A DNA stretch of 64,000 bases from Streptomyces scabiei 87.22 (GCF_000091305.1 NC_013929.1:1240001-1304000); one strand, 5' to 3'. Numbered from the stretch's first letter, positions 50,927 to 62,331 are shown. Program-made: numbers and translations. Notes: generated from the letters alone by a model not told the origin.

Positions 50927-51672
50927 CTACCTCGTCCCGGCCTTCCGGGCGGCCCGCAGCCACTCCCTGTTCATGCTCGTGATGGACATCAGCGGAATGC
51001 CCTTGGGGCAGGCCGTGGCGCACTCGCCCGCCAGCGTGCACCCACCGAACCCCTCCGCGTCCATCTGTTCGACCATGTCCAGCACCCGGGTCTCCCGCTC
51101 GGGCGCGCCCTGCGGCAGCACGTTCAGATGGTTGATCTTGGCGGAGGTGAACAGCATCGCCGCCCCGTTCGGGCACGCGGCCACGCAGGCCCCGCACCCG
51201 ATGCACTCCGCGTGCTCGAACGCGAGGTCCGCGTCCGGTTTGGGGACGGCCGTGGCGTGCGCCTCGGGTGCCGCCCCGGTCGGCGCGGTGATGTATCCCC
51301 CGGCCTGGATGATCCGGTCGAACGCCGACCGGTCCACCACCAGGTCCTTGACCACCGGGAAGGCCGCCGCCCGCCAGGGTTCGACGTCGATCGTGTCGCC
51401 GTCCGAGAAGGACCGCATGTGCAGCTGGCAGGTCGTCGTCCGCTCCGGCCCGTGCGCGTCGCCGTCGATGACGAGCGAGCACGCTCCGCAGATGCCCTCC
51501 CGGCAGTCGTGGTCGAAGGCCACCGGGTCCTCGCCGCGCAGGATGAGTTCCTCGTTGAGCGTGTCGAGCATCTCCAGGAAGGACATGTCGGGGGAGATGC
51601 CGTCCACCTCGTACGTGGACATGGCACCGTCGGCGTCGGCGTTCCGCTGCCGCCAGACGCGCAGGGTCAGCT

Positions 51673-51676
<4 letters not shown>
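50927..51676 (-). CDS. sdhB: Succinate dehydrogenase iron-sulfur subunit
   Basis: A 249-residue subunit. 2Fe-2S ligands: CREGICGAC in the N-terminal half with a fourth Cys in TTTCQLHM. 4Fe-4S and 3Fe-4S ligands: [14 protein letters not shown] and [12 protein letters not shown]. It carries electrons from SdhA flavin to the membrane subunit. The start ATG overlaps the sdhA stop by four bases. It is the last gene of sdhCAB; Streptomyces usually has more than one sdh set, and the length and order point to the B. subtilis-like type with a single fused membrane subunit. Confidence 0.95.
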
Positions 51677-53631
<1,955 letters not shown>

Positions 53632-53633
53632 GG

Positions 53634-54359
53634 TCAGCTCACCACTCCGGTCATGACGGCGACGGGTACGGAGACGAAGCCCGCGGTCAGCACGAGCGCG
53701 AGGACGTTCGCGGTGGTCCTCAGGGCCAGGTCGCGGGTGCGGCTGCCGGCGCCGAGGGTCTGGGCGGCGCTCCAGAAGCCGTGCCGCACGTGCAGGCCGA
53801 GTGCGAGCACCGCGGCGATGTAGACGACGTTGCCGTACCAGGTGGAGAAGGTGTCGATCACGTTCTGGTACGGGTGTCCGGCCTCGAATCCGCCGGGGTG
53901 GGCGGTGCCGGTCGTCAGGTCGAGAATGTGCCAGACGAGGAACAGGGCGAGGATGACGCCGCCCCAGCGCATGGTGCGGGTCGCGTAGCTCGCCCGGCGC
54001 TTCCTGTGCACGTACCTGCTCGGCCGGGCCCGCAGGTCGCGGCGGCTGAGCTGGTAGGCGGCCGTGGCGTGGGCGACGACCGCGGCGACGAGCACCACAC
54101 GGACGATCCACAGCGCCCACTCGTGGTGCAGGAAGGGCTCGCCGAGGGTGCGCAGCCAGTGGGCGTAGCCGTTGAACTCGTCCGAGCCGAAGAAGATCTT
54201 GAGGTTGCCGAGCATGTGGACGACCAGGTACGCCAGCATGATCAGTCCGCTGACGGCCATCACCGTCTTCTTGCCGAGGGAGCTGTCCCACACCGAGCGT
54301 GCGAAGGACGGTTTCCGTTCCGTCCGGTCCGCCCGGTCCGTCCGCGTTGCCAGAGCCAT
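53634..54359 (-). CDS. sdhC: Succinate dehydrogenase cytochrome b subunit
   Basis: A 241-residue membrane subunit with five helices, of the fused cytochrome b558 type found in B. subtilis-like enzymes. Helices include [40 protein letters not shown] and [20 protein letters not shown], with His in [18 protein letters not shown] and LHVRHG as heme ligands. It anchors the SdhA/SdhB head and reduces menaquinone. The ATG at 54359 is preferred over one further upstream because the longer form adds a Cys-rich leader. It is divergent from the LysR gene. Confidence 0.92.
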   Translation of the reverse strand: MALATRTDRADRTERKPSFARSVWDSSLGKKTVMAVSGLIMLAYLVVHMLGNLKIFFGSDEFNGYAHWLRTLGEPFLHHEWALWIVRVVLVAAVVAHATAAYQLSRRDLRARPSRYVHRKRRASYATRTMRWGGVILALFLVWHILDLTTGTAHPGGFEAGHPYQNVIDTFSTWYGNVVYIAAVLALGLHVRHGFWSAAQTLGAGSRTRDLALRTTANVLALVLTAGFVSVPVAVMTGVVS

Positions 54360-54417
54360 ACGACAGACGCTAGAACCACCGCACCCCATCGGTCCAAGAC
54401 ATGAAGCGGCTCGTTTT

Positions 54418-54434
54418 GATAGCTAGAGACTATC
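54418..54434. promoter_or_regulatory. LysR-type binding site GATAG-N7-CTATC
   Basis: A perfect 5-bp inverted repeat around seven bases, containing the T-N11-A core of LysR-type sites. It lies 19 bases upstream of the LysR start and 59 bases upstream of sdhC, in an AT-rich spot, so the regulator probably controls itself and the sdh operon. Confidence 0.6.
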
Positions 54435-54452
54435 GCCGCGTATCGTGAGGGG

Positions 54453-55337
54453 ATGCAGTTCCAGCAGCTCCAGTACTTCGTGGCGGTGGCCGAGACCCGT
54501 CATTTCACCCGGGCCGCCGAGCTGGTCCATGTGGCACAGCCCTCGCTGTCACAGCAGATCAAGGCGCTGGAGCGGGAGTTGGGCGCGGACCTCTTCCGGC
54601 GTGCGCGCGGGAACATCACGCTGACGGACGCCGGTGAGGCGCTGCTGCCGCTGGCCCGCCGCATCCTGGCCGACACGGACACCGCCCGGCACGAGGTGCA
54701 GGAGCTGGTCCAGCTGCGGCGGGGCCGGGTCCGGCTCGGCGCGACCCCGAGCCTGTGCACGGGCCTGCTCCCGGACGTGCTGCGCGCCTTCCACGACCGC
54801 TACCCGGGCATCCGGCTGCTGATCGAGGAGGGCGGCTCGCACGACCTCGTACGGCAGCTGGCGCGCGGCGCGCTGGATCTGGCCCTGGTGGTCCTCCCGC
54901 TCCCCACGCCCTCCCCCGCGCTCACCACGGTGGAGCTGCTGCGCGAGGACCTGGTCGTGGTCTCCTCGCCGGACGCGCCCGGGCCGGGCGACGGCCGCCG
55001 CACGGTCCGGGTCCCCGATCTGGAGGGCGAGCGCCTCGTGATGTTCCGCCACGGCTACGACCTGCGGGAACTCACCGTCGCCGCGTGCCGCTCCGCGGGG
55101 TTCGAGCCGGACTTCGCGGTCGAGGGCGGCGAGATGGACGCCGTCCTCGGCTTCGTCCGGGCCGGGCTCGGCGTCGCCGTCGTCCCCCGCATGGTCGCCG
55201 TCGGGGCCGGCCGGGGGCTGCGGGTCACCCCGCTGGCCCGGCCCGGCCTCCATCGCACGATCGCCCTCGCCCACCGCAGCGATGTGGCTCCGCCTCGGGC
55301 CGCGCGGGAGTTGCAGCGGATGTTGGTGGAGCGGTGA
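54453..55337 (+). CDS. LysR-type regulator, divergent from sdhCAB
   Basis: A 294-residue LysR protein. The N-terminal helix-turn-helix is FTRAAELVHVAQPSLSQQIK ALERELGADLFRR (split here for length), followed by the linker helix and an effector-binding domain (~90-290) with VRLGATPSLCTGLL and VLGFVRAGLGVAVVPRM. It is divergent from sdhC with a matching operator between them, so it likely senses a metabolite linked to succinate or redox state. That is inference. Copy D of the intergenic repeat follows its end. Confidence 0.92.
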   Translation: MQFQQLQYFVAVAETRHFTRAAELVHVAQPSLSQQIKALERELGADLFRRARGNITLTDAGEALLPLARRILADTDTARHEVQELVQLRRGRVRLGATPSLCTGLLPDVLRAFHDRYPGIRLLIEEGGSHDLVRQLARGALDLALVVLPLPTPSPALTTVELLREDLVVVSSPDAPGPGDGRRTVRVPDLEGERLVMFRHGYDLRELTVAACRSAGFEPDFAVEGGEMDAVLGFVRAGLGVAVVPRMVAVGAGRGLRVTPLARPGLHRTIALAHRSDVAPPRAARELQRMLVER

Positions 55338-55400
55338 GGGTGGGGTGTTGTGCCCTGTTTCGCCGTTGGTGGTGAGCCGCCGTTCGGGTCTGCGGGCTCG

Positions 55401-55452
55401 TTGTGGCTGGTCGCGCAGTTCCCCGCGCCCCTTAAGGGGCGCTGCGCGCCCC
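55401..55452. repeat. Intergenic repeat, copy D (short form)
   Basis: GGCTGGTCGCGCAGTTCCCC and then GCGCCCCTTAAGGGGCGC, a compact version of the family with its own terminal hairpin (CGCCCCTTAAGGGGCG). It lies between the convergent LysR and GGDEF-EAL genes and could terminate both. Confidence 0.75.
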
Positions 55453-55486
55453 CCAGAGAAAAGCCCGGCGGCTAGAAAGGAACCCC

Positions 55487-57631
55487 CTACCCCGTCGCGT
55501 CCACCAGGGCCAGTTCGTGGAGGCGGTCCGGGGGGCCGGGGCGGGCGTAGTACCAGCCCTGGGCGGTGTCGCAGCCGAGGATGCGCAGCTGTTCGGCCTG
55601 GGCGCCGGTCTCGACGCCCTCGACGGTGACCGCGAGGTCGAGGCTGTGCGCCAGGGAGACGATCCCCTCGACGATCTTCAGGTCGACGGGGTCGGCCGGG
55701 AACCGCTGCATGCTCTGGGTGAAGGACCGGTCCAGCTTCAGGACGCGGACCGGCAGCCGGCGCAGGTTGGCGAGGTTGGAGTAGCCGGTGCCGAAGTCGT
55801 CGAGGGCGATGTCGACGCCCATCTCGGAGAGCCTGCGCAGGGGCTTGAGCAGGTCGTCGTCGGCGCCGATCAGGGCGGACTCCGTGACCTCCAGGCAGAG
55901 GGCGTCCGGCGGGAGCCCGGCGCGCTCCAGGATGTCCACCGTGTCCTGGACCAGCCCGGGGTGGGTCAGCTGGCACGGGGAGAGGTTGACGTTGACGCGC
56001 AGCGGGCCGGCGGCCCGTGTGCCGCCGCCGCGTTCCTGCCACGCGCGGGCCTGGCGCACCGACTGCTCCAGGACCCAGCGGCCGAGCGGGACGATCAGGC
56101 CGGTGCGTTCGGCGAGCGGAATGAAGCGGTCGGGGCCGAGGACACCGTGCTGCGGGTGCAGCCAGCGGACCAGGGCCTCGGCGCCGCGCACGGTGCCGTC
56201 GCCGAGGTGGACCAGCGGCTGGTACTCGATGAAGAACTCGCCCCGGTCCAGGGCGGCGGGCAGGGCCGTCGTGAGCCCGTGCCGGGTGATGGCGCGGGCG
56301 TCGGCCTCCGCGTCGGCGACCTCGTAGCGGTTGCCGCCCGCGGACTTGGCCCGGTACATCGTGATGTCGGCGCTGCGCAGCACCTCCGCCGGGCCGCGCT
56401 CCCCCGCCGGGCCCTCGACGATGCCGATGCTGCCGCGGACCAGCAGTTCACGGCCCTCGATACGGACCGGGGTGACCAGCGCGTTCATGATGCGGTCGGC
56501 GAGATCGTCGACCTCGCGCTCGGTGTCGGTGCCGGTGGTCAGGGCCACGAACTCGTCGCCGCCGAGCCGGGCGACCATCTCGCCGGGCGCGGTCGCACAG
56601 GACTGCAGCCGGTCGGCGACCTCGACGAGCAGCCGGTCGCCGGCCGCGTGTCCGAGGCTGTCGTTGATCGTCTTGAAGCCGTCGAGGTCCAGGTAGCACA
56701 GACCGAAGCGCTGGCCGTCGCCCGCGGCGAGGGCCTTCTCCAGACGCTCGAAGAACAGGGTGCGGTTGGGCAGTCCGGTGAGCGCGTCGTGGGTGGCCTC
56801 GTAGCGCAGGCGGAGGTTGAGCAGCCGGCGCTCGGTGGTGTCCTCCATGAGGGCCAGCTGGTACTGGGGCCGGCCGTCCGCGTCCCGCAGCAGGGACACC
56901 GTCAGATTGGTCCACAGGACCGTGCCGTCCGGCCGGTGGAACGCCTTCTCCGTGTGGTAGTGCTCGCGTTCGCCGCCGACCAGTTCGTCGTACAGGCGCC
57001 ACACCTGGGGCGCGTCCTCGGCGTGCTTCCACTCGGGGACGCGGCGCCCGCGCATCGCCTGCTCGGTGAGCCCGAACATGCGCAGCAGCGCCCCGTTGAC
57101 CTGGAGGATGTTGCCGTCGAGGTCGGCGATGCCGATGCCTATGGCGGCGCCCTCGAACACCGCGCGGAACCTGGCCTCGGTGGCGTGCAGCGCCAGGGCG
57201 ACCGCGCCCTGGGCCTCCAGCGCGGCACGGGCGATGGCCTCCTGCTCGGCCAGCGTCCGCTGCCGCAGGGCCTCGGCGAACCCGGCGGCCATCGCGGACT
57301 GCAGCCGTCCGGCACGGGCCCGCAGGTCCTCCTGGGGTCCGTCGCCGCCGCAGTAGAGCACCAGATAGGCGTCGACGCAGTCCAGGGTCTGGCTGAGCGC
57401 GTCGGGTTCGGTGCAGTGCGCCTCGACGAGGGCGGCGCCGACGGCCCTGCCCGCTCCGGCGTCGTACGTCCTCGCCCGCAGTGCCTCGCTCAGGCTGCGG
57501 GCGAGCGGCAGCAGGCGTTCCTCGAACTCGGGCCGGGTCAGCGACGTGGAGGTGGCGGGGAAGACCGCGCGGCTCCAGATGGTCGCGAACCGGCGGAGTC
57601 TGTCCTCCGGCCCGTCCGGCTCCGCCCTCAC
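55487..57631 (-). CDS. rmdA: PAS-GGDEF-EAL cyclic-di-GMP protein, RmdA-like
   Basis: A 714-residue protein. An N-terminal region of ~150 residues is unclassified; a PAS domain follows (~150-265, with FEGAAIGIGIADLDGNILQV); then GGDEF (~275-435, with the intact RLGGDEFVAL active site at ~356) and EAL (~445-700, with EALVRW, ESALIG and DDFGTGYSNL). Both catalytic motifs look intact, so it may make or degrade c-di-GMP; in S. coelicolor RmdA the phosphodiesterase activity dominates and affects development. The gene name rests on domain order and neighbourhood. It starts with GTG within the stop of the methyltransferase gene upstream (GTGA). Confidence 0.9.
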   Translation of the reverse strand: MRAEPDGPEDRLRRFATIWSRAVFPATSTSLTRPEFEERLLPLARSLSEALRARTYDAGAGRAVGAALVEAHCTEPDALSQTLDCVDAYLVLYCGGDGPQEDLRARAGRLQSAMAAGFAEALRQRTLAEQEAIARAALEAQGAVALALHATEARFRAVFEGAAIGIGIADLDGNILQVNGALLRMFGLTEQAMRGRRVPEWKHAEDAPQVWRLYDELVGGEREHYHTEKAFHRPDGTVLWTNLTVSLLRDADGRPQYQLALMEDTTERRLLNLRLRYEATHDALTGLPNRTLFFERLEKALAAGDGQRFGLCYLDLDGFKTINDSLGHAAGDRLLVEVADRLQSCATAPGEMVARLGGDEFVALTTGTDTEREVDDLADRIMNALVTPVRIEGRELLVRGSIGIVEGPAGERGPAEVLRSADITMYRAKSAGGNRYEVADAEADARAITRHGLTTALPAALDRGEFFIEYQPLVHLGDGTVRGAEALVRWLHPQHGVLGPDRFIPLAERTGLIVPLGRWVLEQSVRQARAWQERGGGTRAAGPLRVNVNLSPCQLTHPGLVQDTVDILERAGLPPDALCLEVTESALIGADDDLLKPLRRLSEMGVDIALDDFGTGYSNLANLRRLPVRVLKLDRSFTQSMQRFPADPVDLKIVEGIVSLAHSLDLAVTVEGVETGAQAEQLRILGCDTAQGWYYARPGPPDRLHELALVDATG

Positions 57632-58440
57632 GCTTTGGTCCCCACGCCGGCGAACTGGGCGTAGGCGTACGGATCCTCGTCCTCGGAAGCCGTGTCGGGC
57701 CGCCACTTCGCCATCGGCACCACTCCGGGTTCCACCATGTCGTACCCCTCGAAGAACCGTGCGACCTCGTCGGCCGAGCGCATGGTCAGCGGATTGCGAA
57801 TGTTCTTGTACACGTCCACCATGGCCGCCGCCCGCTCCGCGGGCAGCGGGATCCCCTCGCTGCAGGCGTGCGAGACGACCATCATGCTGCCGGGCGCGAG
57901 CGCGTCGCGCAGCTGCGCCACCGCCCCGTACGGGTCGTCCGTGTCCTCCACGAAGTGCAGTATGGCAACCAGGAGCAGCGCCACCGGCCGGTTCAGGTCG
58001 ATCAGTTGCCGGACACGGGGGCTCTCGAGGATCTCGCGGGGCTTGCGGAGGTCGGCCGCGACCACGTCCACGCCGTCGACCCCCTTCAGAACGGCCTCAC
58101 TGTGTGCTACGGCGACGGGGTCGTGGTCGACGTAGACGATCCGTGCGCCGGGGCTGGCCTCCCGGGCGACCTCGTGCACGTTTCCGAAGGTCGGGATCCC
58201 GGATCCGATGTCCAGGAACTGGGTGATGCCCGCGTCGGCCGCGTGGCGCACGGCGCGGCGCATGAACGCCCGGTTCGCCTGCATGATCTTGGGCAGTCCC
58301 GGGACGAACTCCATGGCCCTGCGGGCCGCTTCCCGGTCCACCTCGAAATTGTGCGAACCACCCAGGTAGTAGTCGTAGATGCGTGCCACGGACGGCATCG
58401 AGATGTCGATGCTCCGCGGCGCCCAGGCGGGACGCTCCAT
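57628..58440 (-). CDS. DUF574-family SAM-dependent methyltransferase
   Basis: A 270-residue protein of the actinobacterial DUF574 group. The N-terminus shows PSVARIYDYYLGGSHNFEVD, a hallmark of the family, then TQFLDIGSGIPTFGNVHEVA as the SAM site and IVYVDHDPVAVAHSEAVLKG. The second half includes VALLLVAILHFVEDTDDP. These are abundant in Streptomyces; acceptors are mostly unknown. It is coupled by a four-base overlap to the RmdA-like gene downstream, so the two are made together, suggesting a shared but unknown role. ATG at 58440. Confidence 0.9.
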   Translation of the reverse strand: MERPAWAPRSIDISMPSVARIYDYYLGGSHNFEVDREAARRAMEFVPGLPKIMQANRAFMRRAVRHAADAGITQFLDIGSGIPTFGNVHEVAREASPGARIVYVDHDPVAVAHSEAVLKGVDGVDVVAADLRKPREILESPRVRQLIDLNRPVALLLVAILHFVEDTDDPYGAVAQLRDALAPGSMMVVSHACSEGIPLPAERAAAMVDVYKNIRNPLTMRSADEVARFFEGYDMVEPGVVPMAKWRPDTASEDEDPYAYAQFAGVGTKA

Positions 58441-58804
58441 CTGTGTACTCCAACGCTTCGGGGTGACGTGGGCGATCCGGTGTTCGAGCTGAGGCTACTG
58501 ATCGTCCGCCGAAGGAGCGAGTAAAAACGGAAATTGACCGTCCGTTCAAGATCTCCGCAGGGGTGGCCGCTCAACCGACGGCCCGGGCGTGCCGGTTCGG
58601 CCGGCGGCCGGAGAACACCGCGCCCGGACACCCCTGTTCGGGCGTGTCCGGGCATGCCAAGCGGTCCGCCCCCTCCGTGCGGTGCGGAGGGGGCGGACCT
58701 GATCGGCCGCGCTGGTGTGGTGCGTCCGGCACTCTCTTCTCGTCCACTCCCTTCCGCGTGCGGTGATGTGAATGGCGAGGCGGTCCACCCTGGGGAAGGT
58801 GTCC
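58441..58804. other. Intergenic region with terminator hairpins
   Basis: Between two minus-strand genes. It contains the terminator at 58664-58698 and a smaller GGACAC/GTGTCC dyad at 58626-58650. The promoter of the methyltransferase-rmdA pair should lie in 58450-58550, an AT-richer spot with GTCAATTTCCGTTTTTACTC on the plus strand's complement. No gene is supported. Confidence 0.5.
58664..58698. terminator. Hairpin terminator after the repeat lipoprotein gene
   Basis: GTCCGCCCCCTCCG and CGGAGGGGGCGGAC pair perfectly over 14 bases around a 7-base loop, just beyond the stop of the minus-strand lipoprotein gene. Confidence 0.8.
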
Positions 58805-59812
58805 TTACTGCTGCGCGCCGATCGGCTCTCCGTCGCCGTTGATGGCGAACCAGGTACCGCCGACACCCTGGCCGTTGGTGTCGCCGGGCGACTTGTCGTT
58901 GGCGAAGGTGTAGAGCGGGATGCAGTTGATGGTCTGCTGCTTGAAGCCGTCAGGACGGTCGAAGACCGTGTAGCCCTTCAGCAGGATGCCCTTGGTGTCG
59001 TTCTTGTCGACCGGGGCGACGACGGGCCACTTGTCGAGGCAGGCGCCGGTGCACTTGGTGGACATCGGCCACTGCTTGTCCTTGAGGAACCGGTAGACCG
59101 TCATGCCGTTCTTGTCGACGACGATCTCGCCGAGCTTGGCGTCCTTGCGGGTGGTCAGGCCGGCCTGCTCGACCGCACCGCCACCGCCTCCGCCGGTGCC
59201 GCCCGTACCGCCGGCACCGCCACCCTTGGTGGAGGCCTTCTTGCCGTTGGGCGCCGAGGCGAACCAGGAGCCCTTGAGGCCCTGGCCCTTGATGTCGCCG
59301 GCCTTGGTGTCCTTGGCGAAGTAGTACTGCGGCCAGCCGGCGACCGTCAGCTGCTTGGTCCCGTCGGGACGGCTGACCTCACCGAGCAGGGCCTGGTCGA
59401 CACCCTCGGCGGCCGTGGCGCCCGAGGCGGGAACCGGCGGCCAGGTGGTGGCGCACTCGCCCTCACAGGTCGTCTTCGGCGGCTCGAAGGAGTCCTTGTC
59501 GAAGCGGTACAGGGTGCGGCCGGAACTGTCCGTGAGGACCTTGCCGTACTCGTCGCTGTTCCACACCGTCAGCTGGCCCGCCGAGGCCGCCGTGGTGGAC
59601 TGGGCCTGGTCCGACGTGTCGGAACCGGCCGCGCCGACACCGGCCGTACCGGCACCGGTGCCCGCGATGGTGCCGGCGCCGAGCGTCGGACTGGAAGCGG
59701 CGCCCACGTTCTGCGAGGACGTCGACCCCTGTTCCTGACCGCACGCCGTCGTCAGCACCAGTACAGCCGCAGCTGTCGCTACGAGCGAGGCGCTCCGCCA
59801 GGAGGTCTTCAT
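58805..59812 (-). CDS. Lipoprotein with two secreted-repeat domains
   Basis: A 335-residue lipoprotein. The signal peptide ends in a lipobox, VLVLTTAC, with the lipid-attached Cys at ~24. A Ser/Thr/Gly-rich stretch follows, then two copies of the ~110-residue secreted repeat found in many actinobacterial lipoproteins (PF03640 type): each has a Y-x-K-V/LGEIVVDKNG strand, GRTLYRF or TVYRFLKD and CxGxCxxxWPP (TCEGECATTWPPV and CTGACLDKWPVV). A Gly-rich linker joins them. The conserved Cys pairs suggest disulfides or metal/heme binding; function is unknown. It is oriented towards the terminator at 58664. Confidence 0.92.
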   Translation of the reverse strand: MKTSWRSASLVATAAAVLVLTTACGQEQGSTSSQNVGAASSPTLGAGTIAGTGAGTAGVGAAGSDTSDQAQSTTAASAGQLTVWNSDEYGKVLTDSSGRTLYRFDKDSFEPPKTTCEGECATTWPPVPASGATAAEGVDQALLGEVSRPDGTKQLTVAGWPQYYFAKDTKAGDIKGQGLKGSWFASAPNGKKASTKGGGAGGTGGTGGGGGGAVEQAGLTTRKDAKLGEIVVDKNGMTVYRFLKDKQWPMSTKCTGACLDKWPVVAPVDKNDTKGILLKGYTVFDRPDGFKQQTINCIPLYTFANDKSPGDTNGQGVGGTWFAINGDGEPIGAQQ

Positions 59813-60074
59813 TCCAACTCCCCGTATATCCGGTGGGTGTTGCAGCGCCCTAGTGCGCCGCTTGCTGGTCCTAGGTACGGGCGGGGGTGGCCGAAGTGTT
59901 CAACGTGGCGCGAATTTCTTTCCGAAAGCTGTGACACGGCACCGGCCGTCCGCCTGCGGAGGGTTCGAAAACGGGGTCAGCACGGTGCATCCGCACTCAA
60001 ACCTTCGAGGTCCGTTTTTCCCTCGTCCGGAGCATTCGGCCCGTGCTCCCGCGTACGCGGGCGCGCGAGCACGG

Positions 60075-60710
60075 ATGATCTGCGACGTGCAAGGACCCCA
60101 GCGGACCCGGTCCGCTCTCGCCCTGCGGCTGTCGGCCCTGCTCGCACTGACCTGGCTCCTCGCCGGAGCACCGAGCGGCCCGGCGGCCGCCGACGCCTGC
60201 GCGTACGCCGACGTCGGCCCGGGCGGCGGGGGCGCGGTCGCCGTGGCGGTCGGCGGCACCGACTCCTGCGAGCCGACCCCGCCGCCCCCACCCCCGCCCC
60301 CGCCGACTCCGTCGCCGTCGTGCCCGCCGGAGCCGCCCCCCACCCCCGCGCCCCCGCCCCGGCCGAGACCGCCGTCGCCCACACCCACCCCCGACCCGGC
60401 CCCGGACCCCCCGCCGCCCCCGAGGCCGACGCCCGCCCCGCCCCGCAAGGCCGCGCCCCCGCCTCCCCCGCCGCCCGTCACGCAGACACCCCGGCCCGCC
60501 CCCACCCCGACTCCCGCGCCGAAACCGAAGGCACGGCCCGACCCCGCGCCCAGCGTCCGCCCGGAGGTCTCGCCGACCCCGGTGAGCTATCCGCCGTACC
60601 GCGCGCCGACCCACTCCGCTGCCAAGCGCTCCGGCCCGTCCCTCGTCTCGCTCGCCCTGCTGGTCACCGTGCCCGCGGTGTTCGCCGCCGCCGCACTGCG
60701 CCCCCGCTGA
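60075..60710 (+). CDS. Secreted proline-rich protein with C-terminal membrane anchor
   Basis: A 211-residue protein from the ATG at 60075 (a GTG four codons later is an alternative). A signal peptide (LSALLALTWLLAGAPSGPAA) leads into a short Cys-containing segment (DACAYADVGPGGG) and then about 100 residues that are mostly proline, in PPPPP and PTPxP runs, long enough to span a cell wall. The C-terminus is a membrane helix (SLVSLALLVTVPAVFAAAAL) ending in Arg-Pro-Arg, like a sortase-type anchor but without LPxTG. It looks like a surface protein that bridges membrane and wall. Confidence 0.85.
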   Translation: MICDVQGPQRTRSALALRLSALLALTWLLAGAPSGPAAADACAYADVGPGGGGAVAVAVGGTDSCEPTPPPPPPPPPTPSPSCPPEPPPTPAPPPRPRPPSPTPTPDPAPDPPPPPRPTPAPPRKAAPPPPPPPVTQTPRPAPTPTPAPKPKARPDPAPSVRPEVSPTPVSYPPYRAPTHSAAKRSGPSLVSLALLVTVPAVFAAAALRPR

Positions 60711-60726
60711 TCCCTGGAGGAACCTC

Positions 60727-61491
60727 TTGTCGGAATGGCTTGTTCTCACCCTCGCGATGGGGGCGGCCTGTGTGGTCGTCCTCCTCGTGGCCCTGGTACG
60801 GCATCACGCCGCGCCGGCGGACGAGGACCCGTCCGAGACCCCGGACGTCATCGAGTACATCACCATGATGATCGGCGTGGTGTACGCCATCGTGCTGGGT
60901 CTCGCCATCGCCGGCGTCTGGGAGGCCCGCAGCGCCGCCCAGGACCAGGTCCAGGCCGAGGCGCAGGCCCTGCACGAGATCAGCGAGCGGGTGCGGGTGT
61001 ACCCCGAGGACGTGCGCGACCGCATCCGCGGCGACATCGACGCCTACGTCGGCCATGTCGTGTCCACCGAGTGGAAGGTCATGGCCGAGAAGGGCGAGGT
61101 GACCGAGCGCGGCGCCGAGCTGTTCGAGACCGTCCGCCACGACGTCACCGACTACGAACCGCGTGACGACTTCGAGGCACAGGCGTACCAGCCGCTGCTC
61201 GACCAGGTGGCCACGGCCGACGCCGCGCGCGGCAGCCGCGCCGACTCCACCGGCGAGACCATGCCCGGCGTGGTGTGGTTCGGCCTGATCATCGGGGCCG
61301 TCGTGACGGTCGGCATGGTGTTCGCCCTGCAGATCCGGCGCACGCCGCGCGAGCTGATCCTCGCCGGTCTGTTCTCCGCCCTCATCGCGTTCCTGCTGTT
61401 CCTCGTCTGGGACTTCGACGCGCCCTACAGCCGGGGCCTGTCGGCCACGGCCGATCCGTTCCTGAGCCTGTTCCCGAACGCGGACCGATAG
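60727..61491 (+). CDS. DUF4239 membrane protein (bestrophin-like domain)
   Basis: A 254-residue membrane protein starting with TTG at 60727 behind GGAGG. Four helices in pairs: LTLAMGAACVVVLLVALVRH with MMIGVVYAIVLGLAIAGVW at the N-terminus, and VVWFGLIIGAVVTVGMVFAL with ILAGLFSALIAFLLFLVWDF at the C-terminus, around an acidic helical central domain (ARSAAQDQVQAEAQALHEIS). This is the DUF4239 arrangement, sometimes compared to bestrophin ion channels. Function unknown. It follows the Pro-rich gene by 16 bases and probably shares its transcript. Confidence 0.88.
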   Translation: MSEWLVLTLAMGAACVVVLLVALVRHHAAPADEDPSETPDVIEYITMMIGVVYAIVLGLAIAGVWEARSAAQDQVQAEAQALHEISERVRVYPEDVRDRIRGDIDAYVGHVVSTEWKVMAEKGEVTERGAELFETVRHDVTDYEPRDDFEAQAYQPLLDQVATADAARGSRADSTGETMPGVVWFGLIIGAVVTVGMVFALQIRRTPRELILAGLFSALIAFLLFLVWDFDAPYSRGLSATADPFLSLFPNADR

Positions 61492-61719
61492 AGCGACGCA
61501 CCCGCGCGGCCGTACGGCCGGGGGGACGGGCGGCACGCCGCGCCCGGCCCCCCGGCCGTACCCGTGCCGGTCCCCTGTGCGGAGCACACGCGTGCCCCAT
61601 TCGCGCTACTGCGATCGCGCCACCGGGCGCGCCTTCCTAGCGTTTCGGTCATCGAGGTGCATTTCAGACGCAGGCGGAACCGGTCCGCGGCAGGCTCCTC
61701 GGGGACCCGGAGGCTCATC

Positions 61720-62238
61720 ATGCGCGCGATACGCGTCGCTTCGGCCGCTCTGCTGGGCGCGGCCGCCCTCTCCCTCACCGCTCCCGCCGCGCACGCGGCA
61801 CGGGCCGGCGACATCACGTCGTTCGGCTTCGGCGTCGCGCCCTCGACGGTCGCCCCCGGCGGGCAGGTGCTGCTGCGTGTCGACGGCTGCCACCACAGGA
61901 CGACCGTCTCCTCCGGCGCCTTCGACGCCGTCGTCATTCCCCGGGGCCACTCCTCGGCCACGGCGACCGTCGACCGGGACGCCCGGCCCGGCACGGTGTA
62001 CGAGGTGCTGTTCCAGTGCGGCGACGAGAGCGGCCGCACGGATCTCACCATCTCCTCCGGCCACCCGACGCATCACCCCACGCACTACCCCACCCGCGGT
62101 TCCCACGCCGGCGAAGGCGGCACCGTCGCGGGCTTCGACGCGCACGAGATCGGCCTCGGCGCCGCGCTCGTCGCCGGGGCCCTGGGCGTGGCCTGGCACC
62201 GGGCGCGTCGCCGCCCCGAGGAGGGCGGCCACTCCTGA
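61720..62238 (+). CDS. Secreted Ig-like protein with C-terminal anchor (paralogue 1)
   Basis: A 172-residue secreted protein. Signal peptide (ASAALLGAAALSLTAPAAHA), then an Ig-like beta domain whose N-terminal PSTVAPGGQVLLRVDGCHHR resembles actinobacterial CARDB-like folds with two Cys, a His/Pro linker (SGHPTHHPTHYPTRGSH), a membrane helix (GLGAALVAGALGVAW) and a basic RARRRP tail. The architecture is that of a sortase substrate but no LPxTG/LAxTG is present. It is the plus-strand half of a convergent pair with paralogue 2. GGAGG precedes the ATG. Confidence 0.8.
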   Translation: MRAIRVASAALLGAAALSLTAPAAHAARAGDITSFGFGVAPSTVAPGGQVLLRVDGCHHRTTVSSGAFDAVVIPRGHSSATATVDRDARPGTVYEVLFQCGDESGRTDLTISSGHPTHHPTHYPTRGSHAGEGGTVAGFDAHEIGLGAALVAGALGVAWHRARRRPEEGGHS

Positions 62239-62270
62239 CGGGCGCCCATGGCGGCGCCGCTCGCACACTT

Positions 62271-62305
62271 CTTCGCCCCGGAACCCGTGAGGGTCCGGGG
62301 CGAAG
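62271..62305. terminator. Hairpin between the convergent secreted-protein genes
   Basis: CTTCGCCCCGG and CCGGGGCGAAG pair perfectly, with an inner CCC/GGG. It serves both genes. Confidence 0.75.
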
Positions 62306-62331
62306 AGCCGTGCCGCGTGTGCCGCCGGGGC

